A DNA stretch of 64,000 nt, taken from contig NZ_CP056117.1 in the NCBI RefSeq assembly GCF_013375935.1, forward strand, positions 1,674,001 through 1,738,000. The letters run 5' to 3'. The notes below the pieces were generated by a model that was given only the letters and a program-made list of their open reading frames with translations, was not told the origin of the DNA and did not search any database. Shown in pieces: positions 22,125-29,981 of the stretch. The translations under genes and the position numbers were made by a program. Origin of the DNA: Enterobacter cloacae (GTDB lineage: Bacteria; Pseudomonadota; Gammaproteobacteria; Enterobacterales; Enterobacteriaceae). Positions within the stretch are counted from its first letter, which is position 1; each line of letters begins with the position of its first letter.

Positions 22125-22209
22125 CCCCTCACCCCAACCCCTCTCCCCAAAGGGGCGAGGGGCTCGATCGTTCCCTCTCCCCTATGGGGAGAGGGCTAGG
22201 GTGAGGGGC
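22125..22209. repeat. CCCTCACC...CTCTCCCC palindromic repeat, copy 2 (double)
   Basis: Two repeat units in inverted orientation: cccctcaccccaacccctct with its hairpin partner at 22125-22162, then ccctctcccctatggggaga continuing to gggtgagggg at 22172-22209. Together they make a long palindrome between the convergent cyuA and yhaK genes and could terminate both transcripts. Confidence 0.8.
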
Positions 22210-22220
22210 GAGTCTGTTCT

Positions 22221-22922
22221 TTAAACCGGCAAATCAATCAGCAGCGCGCGCAGCGGCGTATCCGCCTCCAGGGTGATATTCGCCTCATCGCGAATAAACG
22301 CCCCGTCGCCGCAGGTGAGCGCTTCTTTCTCTTCCGCGTGCGTTACCGCATGCACCGTACCGTGAATGGACTGTAAGTAGGCGCGCGGGCCGTGCAGCTG
22401 GAAGCTCGCCTGTTCGCCTTTCTTCAGCTCAATATGGTGCAGCCACACCTGCTGACGCAGCTGCAGGCTGCCTTTGCTGCCGTCAGGCGACGCAATCAGC
22501 TGCTGTTTACCGCCCTTCAGATCGATCTTTTGCACCAGCGGGTTTTCCCGCTCGGGGCAGGCGTCCAGCCACAGCTGCATGCGGGTCAGCGTTTTGTCTT
22601 TGCTGAGGTTATGCTCGCTGTAGCTAATGCCCGGCTGCGTGGAAATTAATAGCGCCTCGCCAGCCTTTGCCTGGACATGATTGCCCTCGCTATCGCGGTA
22701 TTCTGCCTCGCCTTCCAGGATCAGGTTCAGGATATCGACTTTCGGGTACGTGCGCGGCTGGAAGGACGCGCCCGGGGCGAGCACTTCCTGGTTCAATACG
22801 CGCAGTGAAGCGTAACCGAGGAGTTTAGGGTCAAAGTAGTGTCCAAAGGAAAAGGTGTAGCGGGCCTGCAGCCAACCGAAATCGGCTTGTCCGCACTGTT
22901 TAGCTGTTCTTGTCGTAATCAT
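22221..22922 (-). CDS. yhaK: Pirin-family bicupin YhaK
   Basis: Cytoplasmic pirin-like protein of 233 residues with two cupin domains. The N-terminal segment SFGHYFDPKLLGYASLRVLNQEVLAPGASFQPRTYPKVDI resembles pirins, which in some species show quercetinase activity. The E. coli protein is reported to be sensitive to reactive oxygen species; its substrate is unknown. It is divergent from yhaJ with about 100 bases between them, so YhaJ is a plausible regulator. Confidence 0.88.
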   Translation of the reverse strand: MITTRTAKQCGQADFGWLQARYTFSFGHYFDPKLLGYASLRVLNQEVLAPGASFQPRTYPKVDILNLILEGEAEYRDSEGNHVQAKAGEALLISTQPGISYSEHNLSKDKTLTRMQLWLDACPERENPLVQKIDLKGGKQQLIASPDGSKGSLQLRQQVWLHHIELKKGEQASFQLHGPRAYLQSIHGTVHAVTHAEEKEALTCGDGAFIRDEANITLEADTPLRALLIDLPV

Positions 22923-23026
22923 AAACTTGACCTCTCTTTACACTAAATCAATGGTAAAGGTATGGACGCTGCATTGTTAGCCAGATATTCTGCCCGGTAT
23001 GTTCAAATTTCCTGAATGAGAACGAG

Positions 23027-23929
23027 ATGGCTAAAGAGAGAGCATTGACGCTTGAGGCGCTTCGTGTCATGGACGCAATTGACAGGCGTGGCAGCTTTGC
23101 CGCGGCGGCAGATGAACTGGGGCGCGTTCCGTCTGCGCTGAGCTACACCATGCAGAAGCTGGAGGAAGAGCTGGACGTGGTGCTCTTCGATCGCTCCGGT
23201 CATCGAACTAAATTCACCAACGTTGGCCGGATGCTGCTGGAGCGCGGGCGCGTGCTGCTGGAAGCGGCGGACAAGCTGACGACGGATGCTGAAGCGCTGG
23301 CCCGCGGCTGGGAAACCCATCTGACGTTAGTTACCGAAGCGCTGGTGCCCACCGAGGCGCTGTTCCCGCTGGTGGACAGGCTGGCCGCAAAAGCCAATAC
23401 CCAGCTGTCGATCATCACCGAGGTGCTGGCAGGAGCGTGGGAGCGTCTGGAGACGGGCAGGGCGGATATCGTCATTGCGCCGGACATGCACTTCCGCTCC
23501 TCGTCGGAAATCAACTCCCGCAAGCTCTACAGCGTCATGAACGTCTACGTTGCCGCCCCGGATCATCCTATCCATCAGGAGCCGGAGCCGCTCTCCGAGG
23601 TCACGCGCGTGAAGTACCGCGGCGTGGCGGTCGCGGACACCGCCCGCGAGCGTCCGGTACTGACGGTTCAGCTGCTCGATAAACAGCCTCGTCTGACGGT
23701 GACCTCGCTGGAGGATAAGCGGCAGGCGCTGCTGGCGGGGCTGGGCGTGGCAACCATGCCGTACCCGTTTGTGGAAAACGATATTGCGGAGGGGCGGCTG
23801 CGGGTCGTCAGCCCGGAGTACACCAGCGAAGTGGATATCATAATGGCGTGGCGTCGCGACAGCATGGGCGAAGCCAAATCGTGGTGTTTGCGTGAAATTC
23901 CAAAGCTCTTTGCGCATAACAACAAATGA
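23027..23929 (+). CDS. yhaJ: LysR-family regulator YhaJ
   Basis: DNA-binding regulator of 300 residues: N-terminal helix-turn-helix (RRGSFAAAADELGRVPSALSYTMQKLEEEL) and a C-terminal effector domain. In E. coli YhaJ activates yqjF in response to breakdown products of nitroaromatics and to hydroquinones, and its targets are the yqjF/yhaK genes that also flank it here. The gene is transcribed away from yhaK. Confidence 0.9.
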   Translation: MAKERALTLEALRVMDAIDRRGSFAAAADELGRVPSALSYTMQKLEEELDVVLFDRSGHRTKFTNVGRMLLERGRVLLEAADKLTTDAEALARGWETHLTLVTEALVPTEALFPLVDRLAAKANTQLSIITEVLAGAWERLETGRADIVIAPDMHFRSSSEINSRKLYSVMNVYVAAPDHPIHQEPEPLSEVTRVKYRGVAVADTARERPVLTVQLLDKQPRLTVTSLEDKRQALLAGLGVATMPYPFVENDIAEGRLRVVSPEYTSEVDIIMAWRRDSMGEAKSWCLREIPKLFAHNNK

Positions 23930-23937
23930 GCGGGCAG

Positions 23938-23964
23938 GCCCGGTAAGCGTAAGCGCTACCGGGC
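23938..23964. repeat. REP-type palindrome between yhaJ and yhaH
   Basis: Stem gcccggta/taccgggc around gcgtaagcgc in the short gap between two convergent genes; a likely transcript-end stabiliser or terminator. Confidence 0.75.
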
Positions 23965-23970
23965 AATAAT

Positions 23971-24336
23971 TTACGCGCCGACCTTAGGATCCGGACCAAA
24001 GCGGTTTTCGCCCGGCGTCCCGCTCTGACAGTGGAAAACCAAAATCACGAGCCAGCCGATAATCGGAATCAGCAGCAGCAGCAGCCACCAGGCAGAACGA
24101 TCCGTGTCGTGCAGGCGTCGGAACATCACGGCCCATGACGGTATCAAAACCAGCACGCTATAAATTGCAGTAAGGATCCCTTTTCCGTCAGAATCCTCCC
24201 AGCCGAGAATCTTATCCATAATGCCCAGCACCATCATAAGTACAGCGTTCACCAGAATGAACATCCAGTACTCTTTGCGGCGGGCGCGGCCACCAAAACC
24301 AAAATAATTGCGCAGTACTTTTAAATACCAGTCCAT
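23971..24336 (-). CDS. yhaH: DUF805 inner-membrane protein YhaH
   Basis: Small integral membrane protein of unknown function, 121 residues, DUF805 family. The signature RGRARRKEYWMF-like segment (GGRARRKEYWMFILVN) opens the first membrane helix; RRLHDTDRSAWW and a C-terminal GTPGENRFGPDPK tail are typical. E. coli carries two paralogues here (yhaH and yhaI). Only one is present in this window, and its sequence fits YhaH better. Confidence 0.88.
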   Translation of the reverse strand: MDWYLKVLRNYFGFGGRARRKEYWMFILVNAVLMMVLGIMDKILGWEDSDGKGILTAIYSVLVLIPSWAVMFRRLHDTDRSAWWLLLLLIPIIGWLVILVFHCQSGTPGENRFGPDPKVGA

Positions 24337-24442
24337 TTTCCTTGCCTCTTTAATCAGTCAATCACTTGTTTTCTAAGCGATCGAGGTAAGGATAGATGCA
24401 TGGTGTGAATTAAAAAAGGGAATCTATTGATTCCCTAAATAA

Positions 24443-25429
24443 TTATCCAAAACGAACGTCGCGCCCGTGCGGTTCATCCAGATCCTGCCAGGGCCCAACA
24501 GAGATAATGCCCGTTGGGTTGATGGTCTTATGGCTGCGGAAATAGTGGGTGCGAATATGATCGAAATCGACCGTTTCCGCGATCCCCGGCGTCTGGTAGA
24601 TATCGCGCAGGAAACCGTGCAGGTTCAGGTAGTCGCTGATGCGGTGTTTATCGCACTTGAAGTGTGTAACGTAAACCGGATCGAAGCGGATCAGCGTAGT
24701 CCACAGGCGGATGTCCGCTTCCGTCAGGCGATCGCCCGTTAAATAGCGGTGCTGGCCGAGGATCTGCTCCAGGCGCTCCAGAGAGGCAAAGACGCTGCCG
24801 ACCGCTTCGTCGTAGGCTTCCTGGCTGGTGGCGAAGCCGGCTTTATAGGCGCCGTTGTTCACGCTGTCGTAGATCCAGCCGTTCAGCTCGTCAATTTTCT
24901 CGCGCAGCTCAACCGGATAATAATCCCCGGCGCGGGCACCGTGCGCGTCAAACGCGGTATTGAACATGCGGATGATTTCCGCAGACTCATTGCTGACGAT
25001 CGTCTGGTTTTTCTTGTCCCACAGCACCGGCACGGTCACGCGCCCGGTGTAGTGCGGATCGGCGCGCAGGTAGAGCTGGTAAAGGAAATCGTGGTGGTAA
25101 AGATCGTCGCCGGTCGCGGCAGGGAAATCACTGTCAAAAGTCCAGCCGTTCTCCAGCATCAGCGGGTTCACCACCGAAACCGGAATTAACGATTCGAGAC
25201 CCTTGAGTTTGCGCACAATCAGCGTGCGGTGCGCCCACGGACAGGCGAGAGAAACGTACAGATGATAACGGTCTTTCTCCGCCGCAAAACCGCCTTCGCC
25301 ACTCGGGCCGGGGGCACCGTCGGCGGTCAGCCAGTTACGGAAGGCCGAAACAGAGCGCTTAAAGCGTCCGCCGGTGGATTTGGTGTCATACCAGACATCC
25401 TGCCAGACGCCGTCTACGAGTTGTCCCAT
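24443..25429 (-). CDS. yqjG: Glutathionyl-hydroquinone reductase YqjG
   Basis: Xi-class glutathione transferase, 328 residues. It reduces glutathionyl-hydroquinones to free hydroquinones with glutathione. The catalytic cysteine is C63 in SLACPWAHRTL; the thioredoxin-like domain spans about residues 50-150 and the helical GST C-terminal domain follows (GDRLTEADIRLWTTLIRFD). It lies 72 bases after yqjF in the same direction; together with yhaJ this suggests a quinone/aromatic stress group. Confidence 0.94.
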   Translation of the reverse strand: MGQLVDGVWQDVWYDTKSTGGRFKRSVSAFRNWLTADGAPGPSGEGGFAAEKDRYHLYVSLACPWAHRTLIVRKLKGLESLIPVSVVNPLMLENGWTFDSDFPAATGDDLYHHDFLYQLYLRADPHYTGRVTVPVLWDKKNQTIVSNESAEIIRMFNTAFDAHGARAGDYYPVELREKIDELNGWIYDSVNNGAYKAGFATSQEAYDEAVGSVFASLERLEQILGQHRYLTGDRLTEADIRLWTTLIRFDPVYVTHFKCDKHRISDYLNLHGFLRDIYQTPGIAETVDFDHIRTHYFRSHKTINPTGIISVGPWQDLDEPHGRDVRFG

Positions 25430-25501
25430 TCTTTTCTCCTCCGTCAGATAGCAAAAGCGAGGAGAGATCTCCTCGCTTTCAGTTCAGTCAGTATAGCGTG
25501 C

Positions 25502-25894
25502 TTACCACTTCTTATTCAGAAGGCGGTCGATGCTGTATGCGCCCGGGCCAGTGATGGCCAGCAGCAGGAAGCCGCCTGCGATGGTCATGTTTTTCATGAA
25601 CATCAGGGAGTTCACGCCTTCCGCAAAGTTGCTGTGGAACAGGAACGCGGTCAGCAGGGTGAAGCCGGCGGTGAACAGCGCCGTGGTGCGGGTCAGGAAA
25701 CCGAACAGTACCGCCAGGCCGCCGCCAAACTCAAGCAGAATGGTCAGCGGCAGCAGGAACCCCGGCACGCCCATGGCTTCCATATACTGCTGTGTGCCAG
25801 CATAGCCGGTGATTTTGCCCCAGCCTGCCACGATAAACAGAACAGGCATCAGGATACGCGCTACCAGTACACCAACATCTTCTAATTTTTTCAT
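25502..25894 (-). CDS. yqjF: DoxX-family membrane protein YqjF
   Basis: Inner-membrane protein of 130 residues with four hydrophobic helices, DoxX/SURF4 family. Its biochemical role is not settled. In E. coli its promoter responds to dinitrotoluene degradation products through YhaJ. It is followed by yqjG on the same strand. The 249 bases before it (25895-26143) hold its promoter and the terminator of yqjK. Confidence 0.92.
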   Translation of the reverse strand: MKKLEDVGVLVARILMPVLFIVAGWGKITGYAGTQQYMEAMGVPGFLLPLTILLEFGGGLAVLFGFLTRTTALFTAGFTLLTAFLFHSNFAEGVNSLMFMKNMTIAGGFLLLAITGPGAYSIDRLLNKKW

Positions 25895-26111
25895 TTTACT
25901 CTCCAGGGAACCACATCAGCGGCTTAACTTTATTTATGTGCAAATTCGGGTAGATACCGCGTCTTTGCTGTCGATGGAGAGGAGTGTAAACGGGGCGGGT
26001 AGCAATTGTTAGCAAGGAAAACTGTCAATCTTCTTCAAAGATATTGAGTAAGGGAGTGCGCGCTGTTGCCTTCACGCCAGCACTGTCCTGAAGAGAGAGG
26101 GCGCAAAAACA

Positions 26112-26142
26112 AAAAACGGTAACCTGAGTTACCGTTTTGCTT
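26112..26142 (-). terminator. Rho-independent terminator after yqjK
   Basis: On the minus strand, stem aaaacggtaac/gttaccgtttt with a short loop, starting within a few bases of the yqjK stop and ending in a T-rich run. Confidence 0.85.
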
Positions 26143-26143
26143 T

Positions 26144-26440
26144 TTACCGCAGCTGCTGCTGACGAATCGTGGCCTTCACCAGACGCCATGCGCTCCAGAC
26201 GCCGAAGCCGCGGCGCGCCCAGCGAATCAGCATATTTGGATGACGAATCGTCCAGATAGCCATCACGCTGCTGCCAACCAGCGCCCACGAACGCAGGCTC
26301 AGGATGGTATTCCAGCCGCGGTCGTAACGCTGGGTCAGCTCCAGCCAGTCGCGACGGCTGGCGGACAGGTCCAGCCGCTGCTGTTGGATCTGGCTCAGCA
26401 GATACGCTTTTCGCTTCTGACGTTCGGCTTTGTCGCTCAC
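26144..26440 (-). CDS. yqjK: YqjK-family protein
   Basis: Small protein of 98 residues: a basic, coiled-coil-like N-terminal half (SDKAERQKRKAYLLSQIQQQ) then a hydrophobic stretch around ILSLRSWALVGSSVMAIW that may lie in the membrane. It starts with GTG, and that codon overlaps the yqjE stop in the four bases GTGA, so translation is probably coupled. The function is unknown. Last gene of the yqjC-D-E-K group. Confidence 0.85.
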   Translation of the reverse strand: MSDKAERQKRKAYLLSQIQQQRLDLSASRRDWLELTQRYDRGWNTILSLRSWALVGSSVMAIWTIRHPNMLIRWARRGFGVWSAWRLVKATIRQQQLR

Positions 26441-26835
26441 GGCTTGTCATCCTCCAGCAGGGCGCGATCGTTGGCCAGCTCCTGACGCGTATGGCGCAGG
26501 AAGGTCGACGTACGCGCTTTACGCAGAGTCCAGATACCGCCTATCAGAGCGGCAACCAGCAGAACCACCGTGGTCGCAATCATCGCGTTCAGACGATACT
26601 GCGGGTCAATAGCCCAGATGATTAACACCATCAGGCTCATCAGCCCGAACGCGGCAAAGAGCATCGTAAGCCCAAGCATGAGCAGCATCTGGAAGAGATT
26701 GGCTTTCTCCTCTTCCAGCTCCACTACCGCCAGCCGGACGCGCGTTTCGGCAATCCCGACCAGCGTCGTAAGAATACGCTGGCCGATGCCGAGGACGTTT
26801 TTAGCAGGCCCTTGTGCGTGACGAGGATCTTCCAT
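26437..26835 (-). CDS. yqjE: YqjE, phage-holin-like inner-membrane protein
   Basis: Membrane protein of 132 residues with two strong transmembrane helices in the middle (LLMLGLTMLFAAFGLMSLMVLII and a second after it) and an acidic C-terminus. It belongs to the YqjE/holin-superfamily III-like group. The start at 26835 aligns with the E. coli product and leaves a two-base gap to yqjD; a longer frame from 26904 overlaps yqjD and was not used. Confidence 0.87.
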   Translation of the reverse strand: MEDPRHAQGPAKNVLGIGQRILTTLVGIAETRVRLAVVELEEEKANLFQMLLMLGLTMLFAAFGLMSLMVLIIWAIDPQYRLNAMIATTVVLLVAALIGGIWTLRKARTSTFLRHTRQELANDRALLEDDKP

Positions 26836-26837
26836 AA

Positions 26838-27143
26838 TCAACGACGCGTCAGCAGAACGCCCAGCACCACACCTACTGCGGCACCAATACCTACGCCAGT
26901 CCATGGATTATCACGTACATATTCGTCTGCGCGCGCTGCTGCTTCGCGGGTCTGTTTCGCCAGCGCATCACCGGTTTCACCCAGACGATAACGGCTCTCT
27001 TTCAGCGCCTGCTCCGCTTTACTGCGCAGCTTGCTCACTTCTTCTTTCGATTTATCGGCAGAGGAGTTCAGCACCTCTTCCAGGGTGTCCGCCAGGGATT
27101 TCAGTTCAGCGCGCAGATTTTCTGAAGTTGTATCTTTTGACAT
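26838..27143 (-). CDS. yqjD: Ribosome-associated inner-membrane protein YqjD
   Basis: ElaB/YqjD/YgaM family (DUF883), 101 residues. The N-terminal three quarters form a charged amphipathic helix; the C-terminal TGVGIGAAVGVVLGVLLTRR is a tail anchor in the inner membrane. In E. coli the protein binds 70S ribosomes in stationary phase and is RpoS-controlled. It lies between yqjC and yqjE. Confidence 0.92.
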   Translation of the reverse strand: MSKDTTSENLRAELKSLADTLEEVLNSSADKSKEEVSKLRSKAEQALKESRYRLGETGDALAKQTREAAARADEYVRDNPWTGVGIGAAVGVVLGVLLTRR

Positions 27144-27172
27144 GATTCTCTCCTGTTGAGATTTCCGTTAAC

Positions 27173-27541
27173 TCAATAATCGCGAGCTTCCAGCGCTTTC
27201 AGTTCGTCCTGCGCCTCTTGTAACTTCCTCTCGCGCTTGGCAATCTTTTCCGCATCCCCTTTCTCTTTCGCTTCCTGCAGGTCTTGACGGCGCTCGGCTA
27301 TCTCGTCCTTCTGTTCAGCGATTTTTTCCTGATGTTCGGCACGCAGCTTGCTGTCGGAACAGTTGGCTTTCACTTCGCTCAGCGCTTTTTTCAGACCGTC
27401 GATCCGGTGCTGGTTGTTATGCTTTTCGGCATAGCTGATTTCGCGCTGGATATCCTGTTCTTTCTCCTGACAAAGAGACATTGCGAAGGAAGTTGTGCTT
27501 AACGAAAAAAGGGCCAGAGCCAGGGTGATGCGGTATTTCAT
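27173..27541 (-). CDS. yqjC: DUF1090 periplasmic protein YqjC
   Basis: Exported protein of 122 residues. A cleavable signal peptide (about residues 1-20, ending STTSFAMS) is followed by a highly charged, helical, coiled-coil-like domain with two cysteines. The function is unknown. It is the first gene of the yqjC-D-E-K group. Confidence 0.9.
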   Translation of the reverse strand: MKYRITLALALFSLSTTSFAMSLCQEKEQDIQREISYAEKHNNQHRIDGLKKALSEVKANCSDSKLRAEHQEKIAEQKDEIAERRQDLQEAKEKGDAEKIAKRERKLQEAQDELKALEARDY

Positions 27542-27684
27542 TATAGAAACCTTCCATTGTGTTACGGCGTAAGCCGTGTTCCAGAACTATGCGGAGAACA
27601 TCTGAGGGGTGCTCCGCGTACTTAAGCATAGTAAGTAAACGGGAGTTTCACCAAAGTAGGTGAAAATATTCGGAATAGTAGTCG

Positions 27685-28068
27685 TTAACCAAATCGATGC
27701 GACGTGTCGCGTAACCGTGACATCCAGGAGGCCACGTGGCTGTCATCGTCCTGCTGCGCGATGATATAACCATGAGGCAGCGTTCGGTCCAGCACGGCTT
27801 TTGCCGCGGCGCTTTGCGCACTGGAGTCAAATTTTATCAGCAGCACATCGTCTTGCGGCGTGATGCTTTTAAAGCGGATCCCGTTTGCGTCCAGATGATG
27901 CCAGATGGAAAAACCATCCGGCACGCTGGCTCCCTGACTCACAGGGCGGATAGCCAGCGTCGACTCCTGATGCTGTAGCGCAGACCACAGCAGGATGAGC
28001 GTGCTTAACATCATCAGCGCGACGATAGCATAAGAGAAGCGGCGGAGGGCGAGCGGGGAGATAACCAT
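27685..28068 (-). CDS. mzrA: EnvZ/OmpR regulator MzrA
   Basis: Small bitopic inner-membrane protein of 127 residues. One N-terminal transmembrane helix (about residues 10-32) leads to a periplasmic domain that in E. coli binds the sensor kinase EnvZ and links it to the Cpx envelope response. The start at 28068 gives the E. coli length and lies two bases past the yqjA stop; a frame from 28101 would overlap yqjA. The pair yqjA-mzrA forms one operon. Confidence 0.9.
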   Translation of the reverse strand: MVISPLALRRFSYAIVALMMLSTLILLWSALQHQESTLAIRPVSQGASVPDGFSIWHHLDANGIRFKSITPQDDVLLIKFDSSAQSAAAKAVLDRTLPHGYIIAQQDDDSHVASWMSRLRDTSHRFG

Positions 28069-28070
28069 CG

Positions 28071-28733
28071 TTAACCCCTGGCTCCGTATTTCTTCTTCCA
28101 CAGCACAACCAGTGAACCTACCAAACCAAACACCAGCAGGACGACCGGCAGCAGCATCAGGCAGGACATGAGCTGATCTTCATACTTCATAAATACCGGC
28201 GTTTTGCCGAGCGCGTAGCCGAGCGTGGTCAGGATCAGAACCCACAGCAAGCCGCTCATCCAGTTAAAGAACTGGAAGCGCGCGCTGCTCAGGCCAGACA
28301 GGCCCGCAATGGTGGGCAGCAGGGTGCGAACAAACGCGATGAAGCGGCCAATCAGCAGCGCGGAAAGCCCGTGCTTGTGGAAAAGGTGGTGCGCCCGCTG
28401 GTGGTAATGTGCCGGAAGATGCGAAAGCCAGTTCTGGACGATACGCGTGTTGCCCAGCCAGCGCCCCTGAATATAGCTCACCCAGCAGCCCAGGCTGGCG
28501 GCAATGGTTAACAGCAATACCGTTTGCGGGAAGGCCATCGCCCCTTTTGCACAAAGTACCCCGACCAGCACCAGCAGACTGTCGCCCGGTAAAAAGGCGG
28601 CAGGCAACAAACCGTTCTCAAGGAACAGGATCATAAATAAGACAAAATAGAGCATGCCAATCATGGACGGGTTGGCCAGCGTTTCGAAATCCTGAGCCCA
28701 GAGGGCGTTCAGTAGTTGGGTCAAAAGTTCCAT
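28071..28733 (-). CDS. yqjA: DedA-family membrane protein YqjA
   Basis: Inner-membrane protein of 220 residues, DedA/VTT family. It shows the family segments [22 protein letters not shown] and the [18 protein letters not shown] motif with conserved arginines. In E. coli it supports alkaline pH tolerance, proton-motive force and drug resistance, and is under Cpx control. mzrA follows it directly. Confidence 0.93.
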   Translation of the reverse strand: MELLTQLLNALWAQDFETLANPSMIGMLYFVLFMILFLENGLLPAAFLPGDSLLVLVGVLCAKGAMAFPQTVLLLTIAASLGCWVSYIQGRWLGNTRIVQNWLSHLPAHYHQRAHHLFHKHGLSALLIGRFIAFVRTLLPTIAGLSGLSSARFQFFNWMSGLLWVLILTTLGYALGKTPVFMKYEDQLMSCLMLLPVVLLVFGLVGSLVVLWKKKYGARG

Positions 28734-29075
28734 TCAGTGTTCCTGGAAATCGGTTAACGTCACGCCTGTCATTCGGGAAAAACAGCACGGCGACATTGTA
28801 GTGATTTCATTATGGTCGCTCGCGGACACATTGATGCGTGGCCAACACTGTTCCCTGTTAATTGGCTGGTTAGCAAGCACTAACTTACAAAATAACGAAG
28901 TGAATCCAATTGTAACAAAGCCCGACGTTCTGCGTCACAGAATTTGAGGGGAAACGTGATTTTGGCGTAAGCCATGAAGGGGAGCGAGAATTTTTACAAA
29001 GGCTGACACTATAGAGGTTTTCTTACCCTGCGTCGCCGGAAGGCGCAGCGGTGCGCCTGCCGGCAGGCCAGTGGC
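28734..29075. other. Intergenic region before yqjA and after exuR
   Basis: No supported gene in 342 bases. The right end carries the exuR-proximal REP palindrome at 29035-29064. The part next to yqjA should hold its promoter; I could not find a clear CpxR box (GTAAA repeats). Confidence 0.4.
29035..29064. repeat. REP-type palindrome after exuR
   Basis: Stem gccggaaggcgca/tgcgcctgccggc, 12 bases beyond the exuR stop codon; probably protects or ends the exuR transcript. Confidence 0.75.
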
Positions 29076-29852
29076 TTATTTTGCGAGATTGGCCGCAGTA
29101 TCGAGATGAACGACCGGATTATCGGCAAAAAGATAGCGGTCTGCGTTAAATTCAAAGTCATCACTGGTTTCATTAAAGAGCATCTGTTTGGTGTTTTCCA
29201 GATGCTGCCACATCGCCAGCTTCGCCGCGTGCGGGTCTTTACGAATCAGTGCTTTAAGAATCTGATCGTGGTCGTCGCACCAGTTATCCACCGTGCGGGA
29301 ATCGATGTGATCGTGCAGTTTCTTCCAGTACGGGTTGTGAACGCGCTGAGTCCACATTTTTTCTACGATTGCCGCCAGCGCCGTATTCTGGGTTGCAAGG
29401 GCGACCTGGACGTGGAACTGCAGGTCCCATTCGGAATCGCGGAAACATTTTTCCTTACGCGCGTGATCCTGAATTTCCATCAGCTTCATGATGTCCTGCT
29501 TGGTCACCTGAGTCGCCGCAAATTCCGCGATATTGCTTTCGATCAGCTGGCGAGCCTGGAGAAGCTCGAACGGGCCGTAGCTGGCAAACTCCAGGCTTTC
29601 GTCCGGGGCCGGAGAGTGCTTTGCCTGGCTGGAAATCACGTGAATGCCGGAGCCTTTTCGCACCTCAACGTAGCCTTCCACTTCCAGCATGATGATGGCT
29701 TCGCGCACCACCGTGCGGCTGACGCTTTTCTCGTCCGCGATAAAACGCTCGGCGGGAAGTTTATCACCGACAAGATAGACACCTTGCTCGATGCGATCTT
29801 TCAGCTCGGCAGCAAGTTGTTGATATAAACGACGAGATTCGGTGATTTCCAT
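29076..29852 (-). CDS. exuR: GntR/FadR-family repressor ExuR
   Basis: Repressor of hexuronate genes (exuT, uxaCA, its own gene), 258 residues. N-terminal winged helix ([42 protein letters not shown]) and a C-terminal all-helical FCD domain that binds the sugar acid inducer. The pre-start DNA at 29880-29897 resembles its operator. It lies downstream of exuT in the same direction, as in E. coli. Confidence 0.95.
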   Translation of the reverse strand: MEITESRRLYQQLAAELKDRIEQGVYLVGDKLPAERFIADEKSVSRTVVREAIIMLEVEGYVEVRKGSGIHVISSQAKHSPAPDESLEFASYGPFELLQARQLIESNIAEFAATQVTKQDIMKLMEIQDHARKEKCFRDSEWDLQFHVQVALATQNTALAAIVEKMWTQRVHNPYWKKLHDHIDSRTVDNWCDDHDQILKALIRKDPHAAKLAMWQHLENTKQMLFNETSDDFEFNADRYLFADNPVVHLDTAANLAK

Positions 29853-29879
29853 ATACGCTCCAGGCAGGGTACCGCGAAT

Positions 29880-29897
29880 GATTTGTTATACCACTTT
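29880..29897. promoter_or_regulatory. Putative ExuR operator before exuR
   Basis: Matches the known hexuronate operator AAATTGGTATACCAATTT at 14 of 18 positions by my alignment, with the central tatacc intact. It lies 28 bases upstream of the exuR start and suggests autoregulation. Confidence 0.55.
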
Positions 29898-29924
29898 TAC
29901 GTGCCAGTCTCCAGATTTTGCCAT

Positions 29925-29952
29925 CAAAAAAGCCGCCCGGAGGCGGCTTCTG
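29925..29952 (-). terminator. Rho-independent terminator after exuT
   Basis: On the minus strand, stem gaagccgcc/ggcggcttttt with a short loop, then a T run, about 30 bases past the exuT stop. Confidence 0.9.
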
Positions 29953-29981
29953 CGAAGATTTTCCCGGGTGGTGGCGCAGCG

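Noticed and set aside
27591..27617. Hairpin gcggagaac...gtgctccgc between mzrA and yqjC as a terminator
   Set aside because: A stem is possible, but no T run follows on either strand, so a terminator call is not supported.
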